A stretch of DNA of 64,000 nt from Methylomarinum sp. Ch1-1 (GTDB taxonomy: Bacteria; Pseudomonadota; Gammaproteobacteria; Methylococcales; Methylomonadaceae). Shown piece after piece: positions 1 through 9,209 of the stretch. Below the pieces are notes generated by a model. That model was not told the DNA's origin. It saw nothing but the letters and a program-made list of their open reading frames with translations, and ran no database searches. Made by a program: the position numbers and the translations under genes. Location: the NCBI RefSeq assembly GCF_030717995.2, contig NZ_CP157743.1, positions 3,746,501 to 3,810,500 of the forward strand, in the 5' to 3' direction. Every line of letters begins with the position of its first letter. Position 1 is the first letter of the stretch.

Positions 1-1
1 A

Positions 2-1939
2 GAGCAGAAAGAGCTATTAGCCCGCAGCGGGCTGCAACTTAACCATCTCGACGAAAAAAAGCTTTGTCATATCGCAAAGCACCCCGAACTGAGCAAAGAT
101 TTGACCGATTCGGAACTGATCGAATTTCTGACCGTCGCCAATGCTTTGTATCGCGGCGGCGTAGCGATGATCAGCGACGCCGATTACGACTTTGTCTTTC
201 AGACCGAACTGAGGAAGAGACAGCCTAACCATCCGTTATTACATACCGTCGAACCGGAAAGCGCATTTACCGGCAAAACGGTGGAATTACCGGTACACAT
301 GCTATCCACCGACAAAGCTTACAGTTTCAAGGAAATTGAACGCTGGGCCGGCCGCATTGAAAAAGCGGCCACCGCTTTAAATAAACCCTTTGCCGATATC
401 GTTTTTCGCGTCACCCCGAAATTGGACGGCTATGCCGCTTATGACGACGGCCAAACCCTCTATACCCGCGGCGACGGACGCAGAGGCACCGATATCAGCC
501 GGGTCTTTGACCGCGGCCTGAACGTGGCTAATGGCGGAAAACGGGGCATGGGAGCGGGCGAAATCGTCATCAGTAAAAGCTATTTCCAGCGACATCTGGC
601 GGAACATTTTGACAATGCGCGAAACTTCCAGGCCAGCGTGATCAAAGAAAAACAACTGGAAGCACATGCCGAACAAGCCATCAGGGATAAGGCGGCGGTG
701 TTTTATCCCTTCGCGCAACTGCCGGACTGGACCGGCAACTGGGAACAATTGAGCAGCCAGTTTAAGGACATCATTGAATCGATCTGGCATAAAGTCGATT
801 ACGATGTCGACGGCGTCATCCTGGAAATCACCGATGCTGAAATCAAGGAATACATGGGCGCCACCCGCCATCATCATCGCTGGCAGATCGCTTTCAAGGA
901 AAATGTCGAAACCGCCGAGGTTGAAGTCCTCAATGTGACGCCGCAAACATCGCGCTCAGGCCGAATCACCCCGGTGGCCGAGCTGGAACCGACACGCTTG
1001 AGCGGCGCCCTGCTGTCCCGCGCCACCGCCCATCACTACAAGATGGTCTTGCACAAAGGCATAGGCCCAGGCGCCATCATCCGCCTAGCCCGTTCCGGGG
1101 AGGTCATTCCGAAGATCGAAGAGGTCATTCTGGAAGCCGAGCCGCAGATTCCGACCCATTGCCCTAGCTGCGGACATGAATTGGTTTGGGATAATGATTT
1201 TTTAATCTGCACCAATAACCTGGAATGTCCGGCGCAAATCACCCACAGCCTGGAGCACTTTTTTCGGGTGCTCAAAAATAATGACGGTTTTGGCCCGGCC
1301 ACGATCAGAAAGCTCTATGACCATGATATTCGTAGCGTCGATGCGATTTATCAACTGACCGCAGAACAATTTGAGGCGATGGGATTCGGTCCCAAGCAAT
1401 CACAAAACCTGGTCGACCAACTGGAACGCAGCCGTAGCGAAGCGATTGAAGATTGGCGTTTTTTGGCCGCATTTGGCGTATTTAGAATGGGATTGGGCAA
1501 TTGCGAAAAATTACTATCGCATTATCGCTTAACGGAAATTTTCGAATTGACGGAACAGGATATCGTCGGCGTCGAAGGCTTTGCCGAGAAAACCGCGGCC
1601 ATCGTCACCCAAGGGTTAGTGAAGATTCGTCCGCTGTTCAACAAACTCTATCAGTTGGGCTTTAATCTGATCAGCAGCCAAACTTCCGAATCGGATCGGC
1701 CGGCGCATCCGTTGTCCGGCAAGTTGCTGGTTTTCACCGGCAGCATGCAGCATGGAACGCGCGACGATATGAAAAAGGAAGCCAAAGCGTTTGGCGCCAA
1801 AGTCGGCAGCTCGGTAACAGGTAAAACCGATTATCTGGTGATCGGTGAAAAGGTCGGGGAAAGCAAACTGAATGCCGCTCGCGACAAAGACGTGACCATC
1901 ATCAGCGAGCAGAAATATCTGGAAATGATTAAGCAATAG
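2..1939 (+). CDS. ligA: NAD-dependent DNA ligase (LigA-like), 5' end outside window
   Basis: NAD-dependent DNA ligase, sealing nicks with AMP taken from NAD+. The frame is open to the window edge (33 codons before a TTG at 101), so the true start probably lies upstream. Numbered from that TTG, the adenylation motif K-L-D-G is at residues 107-110, followed by a YTRGDGRRGTD block. A four-cysteine zinc finger (CPSCG...CTNNLEC) lies around residue 350, then helix-hairpin-helix repeats, then a BRCT domain over the last 80 residues (LVFTG...KTDYLVIGEK). The visible part is 645 codons, close to the usual LigA length of about 670. The N-terminal domain is divergent from typical LigA, so this could be a second ligase copy. 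It ends at a strong hairpin shared with the convergent mucD gene. The family call is secure; whether it is the sole essential LigA is not known. Confidence 0.88.
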   Translation, partial: EQKELLARSGLQLNHLDEKKLCHIAKHPELSKDLTDSELIEFLTVANALYRGGVAMISDADYDFVFQTELRKRQPNHPLLHTVEPESAFTGKTVELPVHMLSTDKAYSFKEIERWAGRIEKAATALNKPFADIVFRVTPKLDGYAAYDDGQTLYTRGDGRRGTDISRVFDRGLNVANGGKRGMGAGEIVISKSYFQRHLAEHFDNARNFQASVIKEKQLEAHAEQAIRDKAAVFYPFAQLPDWTGNWEQLSSQFKDIIESIWHKVDYDVDGVILEITDAEIKEYMGATRHHHRWQIAFKENVETAEVEVLNVTPQTSRSGRITPVAELEPTRLSGALLSRATAHHYKMVLHKGIGPGAIIRLARSGEVIPKIEEVILEAEPQIPTHCPSCGHELVWDNDFLICTNNLECPAQITHSLEHFFRVLKNNDGFGPATIRKLYDHDIRSVDAIYQLTAEQFEAMGFGPKQSQNLVDQLERSRSEAIEDWRFLAAFGVFRMGLGNCEKLLSHYRLTEIFELTEQDIVGVEGFAEKTAAIVTQGLVKIRPLFNKLYQLGFNLISSQTSESDRPAHPLSGKLLVFTGSMQHGTRDDMKKEAKAFGAKVGSSVTGKTDYLVIGEKVGESKLNAARDKDVTIISEQKYLEMIKQ

Positions 1940-1943
1940 TCAC

Positions 1944-1969
1944 GGCGAGGCGCTTTTTAGCGCCTCGCC
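1944..1969. terminator. Bidirectional hairpin between convergent genes
   Basis: A perfect 10-bp stem (GGCGAGGCGC / GCGCCTCGCC) with a T-rich 6-nt loop lies just after the ligase stop and before the mucD stop. The position between convergent genes suggests a terminator for both, though neither side has a long T-run. Confidence 0.6.
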
Positions 1970-1976
1970 TTCAGTC

Positions 1977-3374
1977 CTATTCGTCTATCTTCAAAGCCAA
2001 AAATACCGGACTGCCTCTGCGTTGAATCAGCACCGCCAGCGATTTATCTGCGGGCAGATTGGCGACCGTTTCTTCGAAATCGGCCACATCGCGGATCATA
2101 TGGTTCTGTATGCGCAGAATCACATCGCCGCGGCGCACGCCGGCATCGAAGGCCGGACCTCTATCCACCTCCTGAACCAACACCCCATTGACTTCGACCT
2201 GCAGCTGTTTGCGCTGTGCCGCAGTCAAATCGGTCACCACCACGGCCAGGCGATTGACCGCCATCTTCCGCCCCGTCGTCGCTTCGACGAGCTGCTCCTG
2301 ATCAGGCAACAGACCGATCTCCACGCTCAGCGTTTTTCTGTGTCCCTCCCTGATGATTCTGACTTTGGCCTTTTCACCGACGGGAGTCATACCTACGACA
2401 GGCGGCAATTCTCCCGAGGTTTCAATGTCATGACCATTGAATTCGATGATGATATCGCCGATCTGCAACCCCGCTTTTTCCGCCGGACTGTCTTCGATCA
2501 CCCTGGAAACCAAGGCGCCGAAAGGCCGGTCCATGTCGAAGGATTCCGCCAACTCCCGGGTCACATCTTGAATCTGCACGCCGAGCCAGCCACGAGAGAC
2601 CTTACCGGTGGTCTTGATCTGTTCAACGACGTTCATCGCCACATCCATGGGAATGGCAAACGAAAGCCCCATATAGCCACCGGAACGGCTGTAGATCTGC
2701 GAATTCATGCCGACCACTTGGCCTTTCATATTGAACAAGGGCCCCCCCGAATTACCCGGATTGATCGCGACATCGGTTTGAATAAACGGCACATAATTGC
2801 CGCCCGGCAGACTGCGACCCTTGGCGCTAACGATACCGGCGGTCACCGATTGCTCGAAACCGAAAGGCGACCCGATGGCCAGCACCCATTCTCCGACCTG
2901 CAATTTCTTCGTAGAGCCGATTTCGACCACAGGAAGATCGCTGGCCTCCACTTTCAACAAGGCGACATCGGTGTTTTCATCCGAGCCTATTAATTTCGCT
3001 TCCAATTCCCGCCGATCATTCAGCTTGACGATAATTTCATCGGCATTTTTAACCACATGGTGATTGGTTAACAAATAACCATCCTCGGAAATAATAAAAC
3101 CGGAACCTAACGACTTAGTTTCCCTGGGCATAAAGCCACGACCGGGACCTTGGAAAAAATGTCTGAAAAATTCTTCCAACTGCGGCGGCACGTCGTCCGG
3201 AATTTCTGGTATCGCGGCATTACCGTCAGGTTGTTCGGTCTTTTGCGTGGTGCTGATATTGACGACCGCGCTGCCGTTTTCTTTCACCATTTGAGTAAAA
3301 TCAGGCAACTGGGCCAACGCCGGCTCACCGATTAATACGAAGCCGACAATAAGGTAAACAATTTTTTTCAGCAT
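1977..3374 (-). CDS. mucD: Periplasmic serine protease of the Do/DegQ family (MucD-like)
   Basis: Periplasmic HtrA-family protease and chaperone that degrades misfolded envelope proteins. Residues 1-21 form a Sec signal peptide ending in ALA. The trypsin-like domain carries the full triad: His106 (TNHHVV), Asp136 (NTDVALL) and Ser209 (GNSGG). Two PDZ domains follow (around residues 260-350 and 370-460). At 465 residues it has the normal length. It lies 88 bp downstream of rseB on the same strand, the algU-mucA-mucB-mucD arrangement known from Pseudomonas, so it is probably part of the sigma-E regulon. No clean sigma-E promoter was identified in the 88-bp gap, so co-transcription with rseB is the simpler reading. 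Confidence 0.93.
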   Translation of the reverse strand: MLKKIVYLIVGFVLIGEPALAQLPDFTQMVKENGSAVVNISTTQKTEQPDGNAAIPEIPDDVPPQLEEFFRHFFQGPGRGFMPRETKSLGSGFIISEDGYLLTNHHVVKNADEIIVKLNDRRELEAKLIGSDENTDVALLKVEASDLPVVEIGSTKKLQVGEWVLAIGSPFGFEQSVTAGIVSAKGRSLPGGNYVPFIQTDVAINPGNSGGPLFNMKGQVVGMNSQIYSRSGGYMGLSFAIPMDVAMNVVEQIKTTGKVSRGWLGVQIQDVTRELAESFDMDRPFGALVSRVIEDSPAEKAGLQIGDIIIEFNGHDIETSGELPPVVGMTPVGEKAKVRIIREGHRKTLSVEIGLLPDQEQLVEATTGRKMAVNRLAVVVTDLTAAQRKQLQVEVNGVLVQEVDRGPAFDAGVRRGDVILRIQNHMIRDVADFEETVANLPADKSLAVLIQRRGSPVFLALKIDE

Positions 3375-3462
3375 ATAAGCTCCATTGAGATACGCTATGA
3401 TGGTTTAATTAAGACTAAAACTTTCAAAGAATTGGGTTTCGATCAAACTCGCCAGATGAAGG

Positions 3463-4401
3463 CTAATTGAATGTGATGCCTTGGGCAATATACTCGACGG
3501 TTTTCGCCGGCACCTCGCCCAGCACTGTCACCTGCGAATCGGCGATGATGCGGGTAAATGAATTGACCGAACCGACGTTTTGCAATCCAACCTCCATATC
3601 CTCGGTTTTTTCATCCAGATAAATGGATATCGAAGAGAAACCGTCACTCAGCAATAAATGCTCAACCGGTTGCGATGACTGATGCATCGACATACGGGTA
3701 AAAAACACCTTGTTGAAACCGACCGGCAGATTATGCAATTGAAAGGGGATCTTATCGAAGGATTCGGACTGCACCCGATGGATGTGTTGGACATCCATAT
3801 CGCCTTCATGATTATCAATCGCCAGGAAGGGAATCTGCGGCTCCACACTTAGATCGGTAAAGACAACCTGTTCCAAAATAGCCCCATTCAGGTCGTAAAC
3901 TTCAATTTTTAACGGCAATAAGCGCTGCTTATCCAACCACACCTTGCGACTATAGCGATAATCATCGCGCGGCTGAATATCAAGGACGCGCGCCGGCCTC
4001 ATGGCAACCGCTTCTTCCCCGCTGACAACAATCTTGTAGACGGCCGCCAATTGAGAAATCTGTTGCGGCAAATCGATGATGAAAGACTGACTGACCGGAC
4101 GATGATTGACAATACGTTTTTGAGATTCCTTGAAGGTACAGCTAATCTTGCCTGAATCCCTGATCACTTCGCGCATCGGCGAATTCAGTGACAATAACCG
4201 CTCCTGCTCAACGCCATTCTTGGCGGCATGACTGTATTTCATGGTATCGAGCTGGCCGTTCTTCATGAATGCGACCGTGCCCTGATAATTGAGCTCCTTC
4301 ATCGCGCGGCTCATTTTTTCCAACCACTCCAGGCCGCCCTGCTCTTCGGCAAAAACACTGGAGCTAAAGACTACTAACAGAAATAACAATCGTTGTAACA
4401 C
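3463..4401 (-). CDS. rseB: Sigma-E regulatory protein RseB/MucB
   Basis: Periplasmic sensor of the sigma-E envelope stress pathway. In the family it binds RseA and shields it from DegS cleavage until mislocalised lipopolysaccharide or lipoprotein is sensed. A signal peptide is visible (cleavage after VFA, near residue 18), followed by the RseB N-terminal lipid-binding-like domain (GLEWLEKMSRAMKELNYQGT) and the smaller C-terminal domain. At 312 residues it has the usual length. The start is 2 bp after the rseA stop, so translation is coupled. Family membership is clear from both sequence and neighbours. Confidence 0.92.
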   Translation of the reverse strand: MLQRLLFLLVVFSSSVFAEEQGGLEWLEKMSRAMKELNYQGTVAFMKNGQLDTMKYSHAAKNGVEQERLLSLNSPMREVIRDSGKISCTFKESQKRIVNHRPVSQSFIIDLPQQISQLAAVYKIVVSGEEAVAMRPARVLDIQPRDDYRYSRKVWLDKQRLLPLKIEVYDLNGAILEQVVFTDLSVEPQIPFLAIDNHEGDMDVQHIHRVQSESFDKIPFQLHNLPVGFNKVFFTRMSMHQSSQPVEHLLLSDGFSSISIYLDEKTEDMEVGLQNVGSVNSFTRIIADSQVTVLGEVPAKTVEYIAQGITFN

Positions 4402-4403
4402 GT

Positions 4404-5000
4404 TTATCTTCCCTGGTCGTAACCGGTTACCCGTGCATAAGGTTGGTAATTGGAGGCGCCGATGGTGTACACGCTGTTGCTGTGGGCTTGTAAATAGTCA
4501 TTAAAACGCTGATTCGCCAAATAGCGAGACGCCCTGGAGACGGGTCGACCCTGCGGACGCTGCTCAGGGATTTGCAAGGACTGCTGGGCAACGACTAGAT
4601 TTTCTTTGTTATCCACAGCAGGCGATCGCTGCTGGGCGACGACTAGGCTATCGCTGATACCAGAGGGGGACTGCTGCAATATCTTGGGTACAAACACCGC
4701 CATCAAGACCAATGAAGCGGCAACCGCCAAAGAAGTTTTTTTCCAGGAAATCATTGCCTTTCTTGATGGCAACAAATAAACCGGTTCCTCCTTGATCTGT
4801 GCGGAAATTTGTTCGACAAAATCATCTTTCAGCACGACCACCTGCTCGGACTTTAATACCTGACTGATAACCTGATAACGGTTTAATTTATTTCTCAATG
4901 CCGTCTCTTTCTGCACACCTTGCATAAGCGATATAGCCTGTTGCAGGTCTAGCTCATCATCGATAAACTGGGAAATTGTTTTGTTACATTCTTCTTGCAT
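4404..5000 (-). CDS. rseA: Anti-sigma-E factor RseA/MucA
   Basis: Inner-membrane anti-sigma factor that holds sigma-E inactive. The N-terminal cytoplasmic domain (residues 1-60, with the SQFIDDELD helix) binds RpoE. One transmembrane segment lies at residues 88-107, and the rest is a low-complexity periplasmic part for RseB. The frame could start at a GTG at 5009, but the ATG at 5000 has AAGG eight bases upstream and gives the family-like N-terminus MQEEC, so it is preferred. It sits 11 bp after the rpoE stop. Released stress signals would cleave it by regulated proteolysis; this is family knowledge, not seen here. Confidence 0.9.
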   Translation of the reverse strand: MQEECNKTISQFIDDELDLQQAISLMQGVQKETALRNKLNRYQVISQVLKSEQVVVLKDDFVEQISAQIKEEPVYLLPSRKAMISWKKTSLAVAASLVLMAVFVPKILQQSPSGISDSLVVAQQRSPAVDNKENLVVAQQSLQIPEQRPQGRPVSRASRYLANQRFNDYLQAHSNSVYTIGASNYQPYARVTGYDQGR

Positions 5001-5011
5001 CGAAAACACCT

Positions 5012-5602
5012 TTAATCGAGCAATGGGGTTAATTTTTCATCAATCGCTTCACGCGCTCTGAAAATGCGTGAACGTACCGTTCCAACCGGACAATCCATGG
5101 CTTGAGCTATTTCTTCATAACTCATACCCTCAAATTCCCTTAGCATAATCGCAGTACGCATCTCATCCGGCAATTTTTCAATGGCGCTTTTGATCGCCTC
5201 AATAATCTGCTCGTTCATCAGTATGCTATCAGGCGTATCCATGCCTTTTAATTGCGGCGCATTCTCCACTTGCTCGGCATCCTGCACATCCACTTCATAA
5301 TCGGAATAACGTCGAGACCTGGAAACCAGATAATTCTTAGCCGTATTGATGGCGATACGATACAGCCAAGTATAGAAAGCGCTGTCACCGCGAAAATTCC
5401 CTAACGCGCGATAGGCCTTGATAAACGCTTCCTGGGCGACATCTTGAGCTTCACTGGGATCTTTGACAAATCTGTTTACCAGCTGCACAATCTTGTGCTG
5501 ATATTTAATGACCAGAAGATCATAGGCGGATTTGTCCCCTTCCTGGACTCGCTTGACCAGTTCTTTATCCAGCTCTGCATTATTCCTTGATTGTTCGTTC
5601 AC
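5012..5602 (-). CDS. rpoE: RNA polymerase sigma-E (ECF sigma factor RpoE/AlgU)
   Basis: Extracytoplasmic-function sigma factor directing envelope stress transcription. Region 2 contains DVAQEAFIKAYRALGNF and the aromatic FYTWLYRIAINTAKN -10 reading helix. Region 4 contains MSYEEIAQAMDCPVGTVRSR, the helix-turn-helix for the -35 element. At 196 residues with a GTG start it has normal length. It heads the rpoE-rseA-rseB-mucD operon and is divergent from nadB across a 140-bp AT-rich gap, a conserved gammaproteobacterial pairing. Auto-regulation is expected, but no convincing GAACTT/TCTGA promoter could be aligned upstream. Confidence 0.96.
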   Translation of the reverse strand: MNEQSRNNAELDKELVKRVQEGDKSAYDLLVIKYQHKIVQLVNRFVKDPSEAQDVAQEAFIKAYRALGNFRGDSAFYTWLYRIAINTAKNYLVSRSRRYSDYEVDVQDAEQVENAPQLKGMDTPDSILMNEQIIEAIKSAIEKLPDEMRTAIMLREFEGMSYEEIAQAMDCPVGTVRSRIFRAREAIDEKLTPLLD

Positions 5603-5742
5603 TGTTCTGTTTTTATGGTTGAATGGACAGAATTAAACCTTATTAGTTCTGTGATTACAAAAAAAATTGCTATCATCCTAAAAAACGCTATGATTCCCGC
5701 TAGCCTTCAACAAAGCCGTTAGCCACTAACAATTACATACCA

Positions 5743-7395
5743 TTGATTCAACATTACCCCCCCATTCAGTCCCAACAAAATTACGATGTCCTCATCATTG
5801 GCAGCGGCGGCGCCGGCCTCAGCCTAGCCTTAAAGCTGGCGGATAAAACCCGCGTTGGCGTGCTGTCTAAATTCGCCCTGACCGAAGGCAGCACTTATTA
5901 CGCCCAAGGCGGCATTTCCGCCGTTTTTGACGAGCAGGATTCGCTGGAATCTCATATAGAAGATACCTTAATCGCAGGAGCTGGCCTTTGCGACCCGGAA
6001 ATCGTTAGACTGACTGTTTCAAAAGGTCGACAAAGCATTGAATGGTTGCGCGAGCAAGGCGTCACGTTCACCGAAGAACAAACCGCAAACGGCACCCGAC
6101 AGTTACACTTAAACCGCGAAGGCGGCCATTCGCATAGACGAATTGTACATACTGCTGACGCCACAGGCAAAGCCGTTTCATTATCCCTGATCGAACGGGC
6201 GCAGGAACACCCGAATATCGATCTGCTGGAATACCACAATGTCATCGAGTTGATCACTGCGAAGAAGCTAGGCGAACCCAAACAGGCTATACGCGGCGCC
6301 TATGTGCTAGACGCCAAGGCCGGCCAGATCAAATCGATCGCCGCCAAGATTATCGTGTTGGCCACCGGCGGCGCCAGCAAGGTTTATCTGTATTCGACCA
6401 ATCCGCATATTTCGACAGGTGACGGCATCGCCCTGGCCTGGCGAGCCGGCTGCAGAGTCAGCAACATGGAATTCATGCAGTTTCATCCCACTTGCCTTTA
6501 TCATCCCAGCGCCCGCTCCTTCCTGATCAGCGAGGCAGTGCGCGGCGAAGGCGCGCGCTTGATATTGCCGGACGGCTCGCCGTTCATGCAAAAATATGAC
6601 GAGCGTCTGGAACTGGCCCCGCGTGATATCGTCGCCCGAGCTATCGACAGCGAGATCAAAAAGCATGGCATCGACTGTGTTTATCTAGACATCAGTCACA
6701 AGCCCAAGGAATTCATTGAACAACACTTCCCCAATATTTATCGCCAATGTTTGGCGCTGGATATCGATATCAGCAAGCAACCGATACCGGTGGTGCCGGC
6801 GGCCCATTACACCTGCGGCGGTATTGTCACCGACAGTCACGCCCACACCGACATTCCCGGCCTTTATGCCGTCGGCGAGGTCGCCTGCACAGGTCTGCAC
6901 GGCGCCAATCGCATGGCCAGCAACTCCTTATTGGAATGTCTGGTATTCGCCGAACGCGCCAACGAGGATATCAGACGCATTATCGACTCATTGCCCGCCC
7001 CCGTCATGCTACCGACCTGGGATGAATCCCAGGTCAGCGATTCCGACGAGGAAGTCGTAATCGCCCATAACTGGGATGAATTACGCCGCTTCATGTGGGA
7101 TTACGTCGGCATCGTCCGCACCACCAAGCGCTTGAGCCGAGCCATGCACAGGCTGAACCTATTAAAAGAAGAAATCGCCGAATACTATGGCAGCTTCCGC
7201 GTCAGCAGCGACCTGTTGGAACTGCGCAACCTAGTCACGGTCGCCGAATTGATTATTCGCTGCGCCCAACAGCGCAAAGAAAGCCGCGGCCTGCACTACA
7301 CCCGTGATTATCCGCAACCCGACGACAGTCATCCCCCGCAAAACACCGTACTGACGCCGGACAGCTATCACTCACCCCCTAACCACCGCACTTGA
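5743..7395 (+). CDS. nadB: L-aspartate oxidase NadB
   Basis: FAD enzyme oxidising L-aspartate to iminoaspartate, the first step of NAD biosynthesis with NadA. A Rossmann FAD motif [14 protein letters not shown] lies near residue 20. Family signatures follow: [35 protein letters not shown] and the C-terminal helical domain ([13 protein letters not shown]). The start is a TTG at 5743; no better in-frame ATG precedes the FAD motif. At 550 residues it is normal length. It is divergent from rpoE, a conserved adjacency. Its stop overlaps the start region of the Nudix gene that follows, suggesting one transcript. Confidence 0.95.
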   Translation: MIQHYPPIQSQQNYDVLIIGSGGAGLSLALKLADKTRVGVLSKFALTEGSTYYAQGGISAVFDEQDSLESHIEDTLIAGAGLCDPEIVRLTVSKGRQSIEWLREQGVTFTEEQTANGTRQLHLNREGGHSHRRIVHTADATGKAVSLSLIERAQEHPNIDLLEYHNVIELITAKKLGEPKQAIRGAYVLDAKAGQIKSIAAKIIVLATGGASKVYLYSTNPHISTGDGIALAWRAGCRVSNMEFMQFHPTCLYHPSARSFLISEAVRGEGARLILPDGSPFMQKYDERLELAPRDIVARAIDSEIKKHGIDCVYLDISHKPKEFIEQHFPNIYRQCLALDIDISKQPIPVVPAAHYTCGGIVTDSHAHTDIPGLYAVGEVACTGLHGANRMASNSLLECLVFAERANEDIRRIIDSLPAPVMLPTWDESQVSDSDEEVVIAHNWDELRRFMWDYVGIVRTTKRLSRAMHRLNLLKEEIAEYYGSFRVSSDLLELRNLVTVAELIIRCAQQRKESRGLHYTRDYPQPDDSHPPQNTVLTPDSYHSPPNHRT

Positions 7396-7397
7396 TC

Positions 7398-7832
7398 ATG
7401 ACGAAACCCGTAACCCCTCTGCTAGCCGCCGATACCTTGATTGAGTTGCCGGACCAACCCGGCCGCCCCTTGGTACTGATTGAGCGCGCCAACCCGCCTT
7501 ACGGCTGGGCGTTGCCGGGCGGCTTTGTCGACCTGGGTGAAACCATGGAACAGGCAGCCGTCCGCGAGGCCAAGGAGGAAACCGGCCTGAGCGTGGAATT
7601 ATCCGCGTTGCTGGGACTTTATTCCAACCCGGCCAGAGATCCCCGCAATCATACCGTCACCGCCGTTTATGTCGCCCAGGCGCATGGCCAGCCGGTAGCG
7701 GCCGATGACGCCAAGCATTGCGCCATTTTCACCTTGGACGACCTGCCGAATGAACTGGCCTTTGATCATGCCCTGGTGCTGGCCGATTATCGCCGTTTCC
7801 GCGAAAGCGGACGCATTGCCCCATTGCGTTGA
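7398..7832 (+). CDS. Nudix hydrolase
   Basis: Small pyrophosphohydrolase of the Nudix superfamily. The complete Nudix box is present: GFVDLGE, seven residues, then REAKEETGL. The four acidic or metal-binding positions are intact. The protein is 144 residues from the ATG at 7398, two bases after the nadB stop, so the two genes are probably co-transcribed. The motif does not reveal the substrate. The nadB neighbour and the resemblance to ADP-ribose and NADH type Nudix enzymes make a role in nucleotide or NAD clean-up plausible, but this is inference. Confidence 0.88.
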   Translation: MTKPVTPLLAADTLIELPDQPGRPLVLIERANPPYGWALPGGFVDLGETMEQAAVREAKEETGLSVELSALLGLYSNPARDPRNHTVTAVYVAQAHGQPVAADDAKHCAIFTLDDLPNELAFDHALVLADYRRFRESGRIAPLR

Positions 7833-7843
7833 CTAGCCGCCTC

Positions 7844-8650
7844 TCATCCTTCTTCCAACACCCGATATAACATTTCCTTCACGGTTTGAGGCTCGAAAGG
7901 CTTATCACAGATCGCGGAAACCCCTGCTCGCTGGATATTGCTTAAACGGGCCTCGTTCTGTTCGCTGGTCACCATCAGTATCGGAATATAGGCATTGTGT
8001 AATTCGTCGCGTATCGCTTGGATCAATTCCCGACCATCCATTTCCGGCATATTGTAGTCGGTCACGATCAAATCAAACGATTGCTGCGCCTGCTCGAATA
8101 TTTGCAAGGCTTCTTTGCCATCGGCGGCCTGATGGATCTGCCTGATGCCCATGTTACTTAGCACGCGGGTAATATGTTTTCTGGCTAGATTGCTGTCATC
8201 GACGACCAACACCCGAATGCTCTCGACATCATAATGCTCCAATTCCATTTCCCGAGGATCGATAAAATCGATCGTCGCCCGCAGCGCCCGTTTTAAATCG
8301 GCTCGGTCGAAGGGTTTCGGCAGAATCGCAACCACCCCGGCTTGACGAATTTCGTCCAACACCGCAAATCGAGTCTCGCTGGAAATCAACATAAACGGTA
8401 TTTCTTTGAATGCTTCGGTATTCTTAACACGGTCAACCAGCTCCGTAGCCATCATATCAGGCAAATACAGGCTGCTGATCACCAGATCGCACTGGTGTCG
8501 CGTTAATTTCTCAAGCGCGGCTTCGCCTGTTGCAACGCCATCGATACGGCTCACCCCCTGCTCGTTTAGATGTTTAACGATCACCTTCAACTGGGTTTTA
8601 GAGGGTTCAATGAGCAATATAGACAAATCTGAAATGTTGACGGAATGCAT
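7844..8650 (-). CDS. Tandem receiver protein, first receiver degenerate
   Basis: Two CheY-like receiver domains and no output domain. The second (residues about 145-268) is canonical, with acidic pair Asp151-Asp152, phospho-acceptor Asp198 (DLIVTDYNMPEMDG) and the conserved Lys in CDKPF. The first (residues about 8-128) keeps the fold and the LPKPF lysine. Its acidic pair is reduced to Glu15 (LLIEPSK) and the acceptor position is Ser60 (DLVISSLYLPDM), so it should not be phosphorylated. The gene is convergent with the Nudix gene. Such stand-alone double receivers act as phosphate sinks or adaptors in motility and signalling; the partner kinase is not in the window. Confidence 0.85.
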   Translation of the reverse strand: MHSVNISDLSILLIEPSKTQLKVIVKHLNEQGVSRIDGVATGEAALEKLTRHQCDLVISSLYLPDMMATELVDRVKNTEAFKEIPFMLISSETRFAVLDEIRQAGVVAILPKPFDRADLKRALRATIDFIDPREMELEHYDVESIRVLVVDDSNLARKHITRVLSNMGIRQIHQAADGKEALQIFEQAQQSFDLIVTDYNMPEMDGRELIQAIRDELHNAYIPILMVTSEQNEARLSNIQRAGVSAICDKPFEPQTVKEMLYRVLEEG

Positions 8651-8666
8651 GGCTTAGCCGGGTTGA

Positions 8667-9209
8667 TTATTTTTCTTGTTGATAATGATTGATGAAACCG
8701 TGTCGATTCGGCATTTTAACGTTTGCCAGCGTGGCTGCGTTCATCACCTCGCGCTCCTGAATAATGCCATTTAAATAGAGTAGATAAGCGGTGACGGCGT
8801 ATAACTGATCGTTCGTCAAACTGCCGGGCGCAGTTAATGGCATGGCGCGGCGAGTGAAATCAAATAGCGTCGTCGCATAAGGCCAATAAGTGCCGATCGT
8901 CTTATCCGGAGGCTCATCAGTCAAGCCATGCAGCGCGCCCGCCAGCTCATCGGCGCTGTCGCCACTCCCTTCGACACCGTGACATTGCTGACAATGGCGT
9001 TGATAAACCACATTGCCTTCCATCGCGCTGCCCCGCCCCTCGGGCAAGCCGACGCCGTCCGGGAAAACATCGATATTCCAGTTTTTAACCATCGCTTCCG
9101 ACGCCGGCCGACCTAAGCCGGGACCTTGCTGCCTGATTTCGCCATGGCAAGCAGTCAAAAGCGATACCCCCATCACGATGACGCGTCGCCTGCACTTTTG
9201 CCTAATCAT
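8667..9209 (-). CDS. Cytochrome c lipoprotein, SorB/SoxD-like
   Basis: Mono-haem c-type cytochrome. The start is the ATG at 9209, preceded by AAGGATG; an upstream frame extension has no such site. Residues 1-21 form a lipoprotein signal with lipobox LLTAC, so the protein is anchored at Cys21. The haem site CQQCH is at 73-77, and Met123 in RAMPL is the likely axial ligand. The block GTYWPYATTLFDF with TAPGSLTNDQLYAVTAYLLYLNG matches cytochromes that accept electrons from SoxC/SorA sulfite dehydrogenases. The SoxC-like gene lies upstream on the same strand but about 500 bp away across a repeat cluster, where related genomes usually have the pair adjacent. Confidence 0.85.
   Translation of the reverse strand: MIRQKCRRRVIVMGVSLLTACHGEIRQQGPGLGRPASEAMVKNWNIDVFPDGVGLPEGRGSAMEGNVVYQRHCQQCHGVEGSGDSADELAGALHGLTDEPPDKTIGTYWPYATTLFDFTRRAMPLTAPGSLTNDQLYAVTAYLLYLNGIIQEREVMNAATLANVKMPNRHGFINHYQQEK

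Noticed and set aside
2022-2993. Long open frame on the plus strand opposite mucD
   Set aside because: It is the antisense shadow of a conserved protease gene and has no domain or start signal.
5603-5742. Sigma-E promoter upstream of rpoE
   Set aside because: GAACTA followed by TCTGT is visible, but the spacing of about 12 is too short for the consensus.
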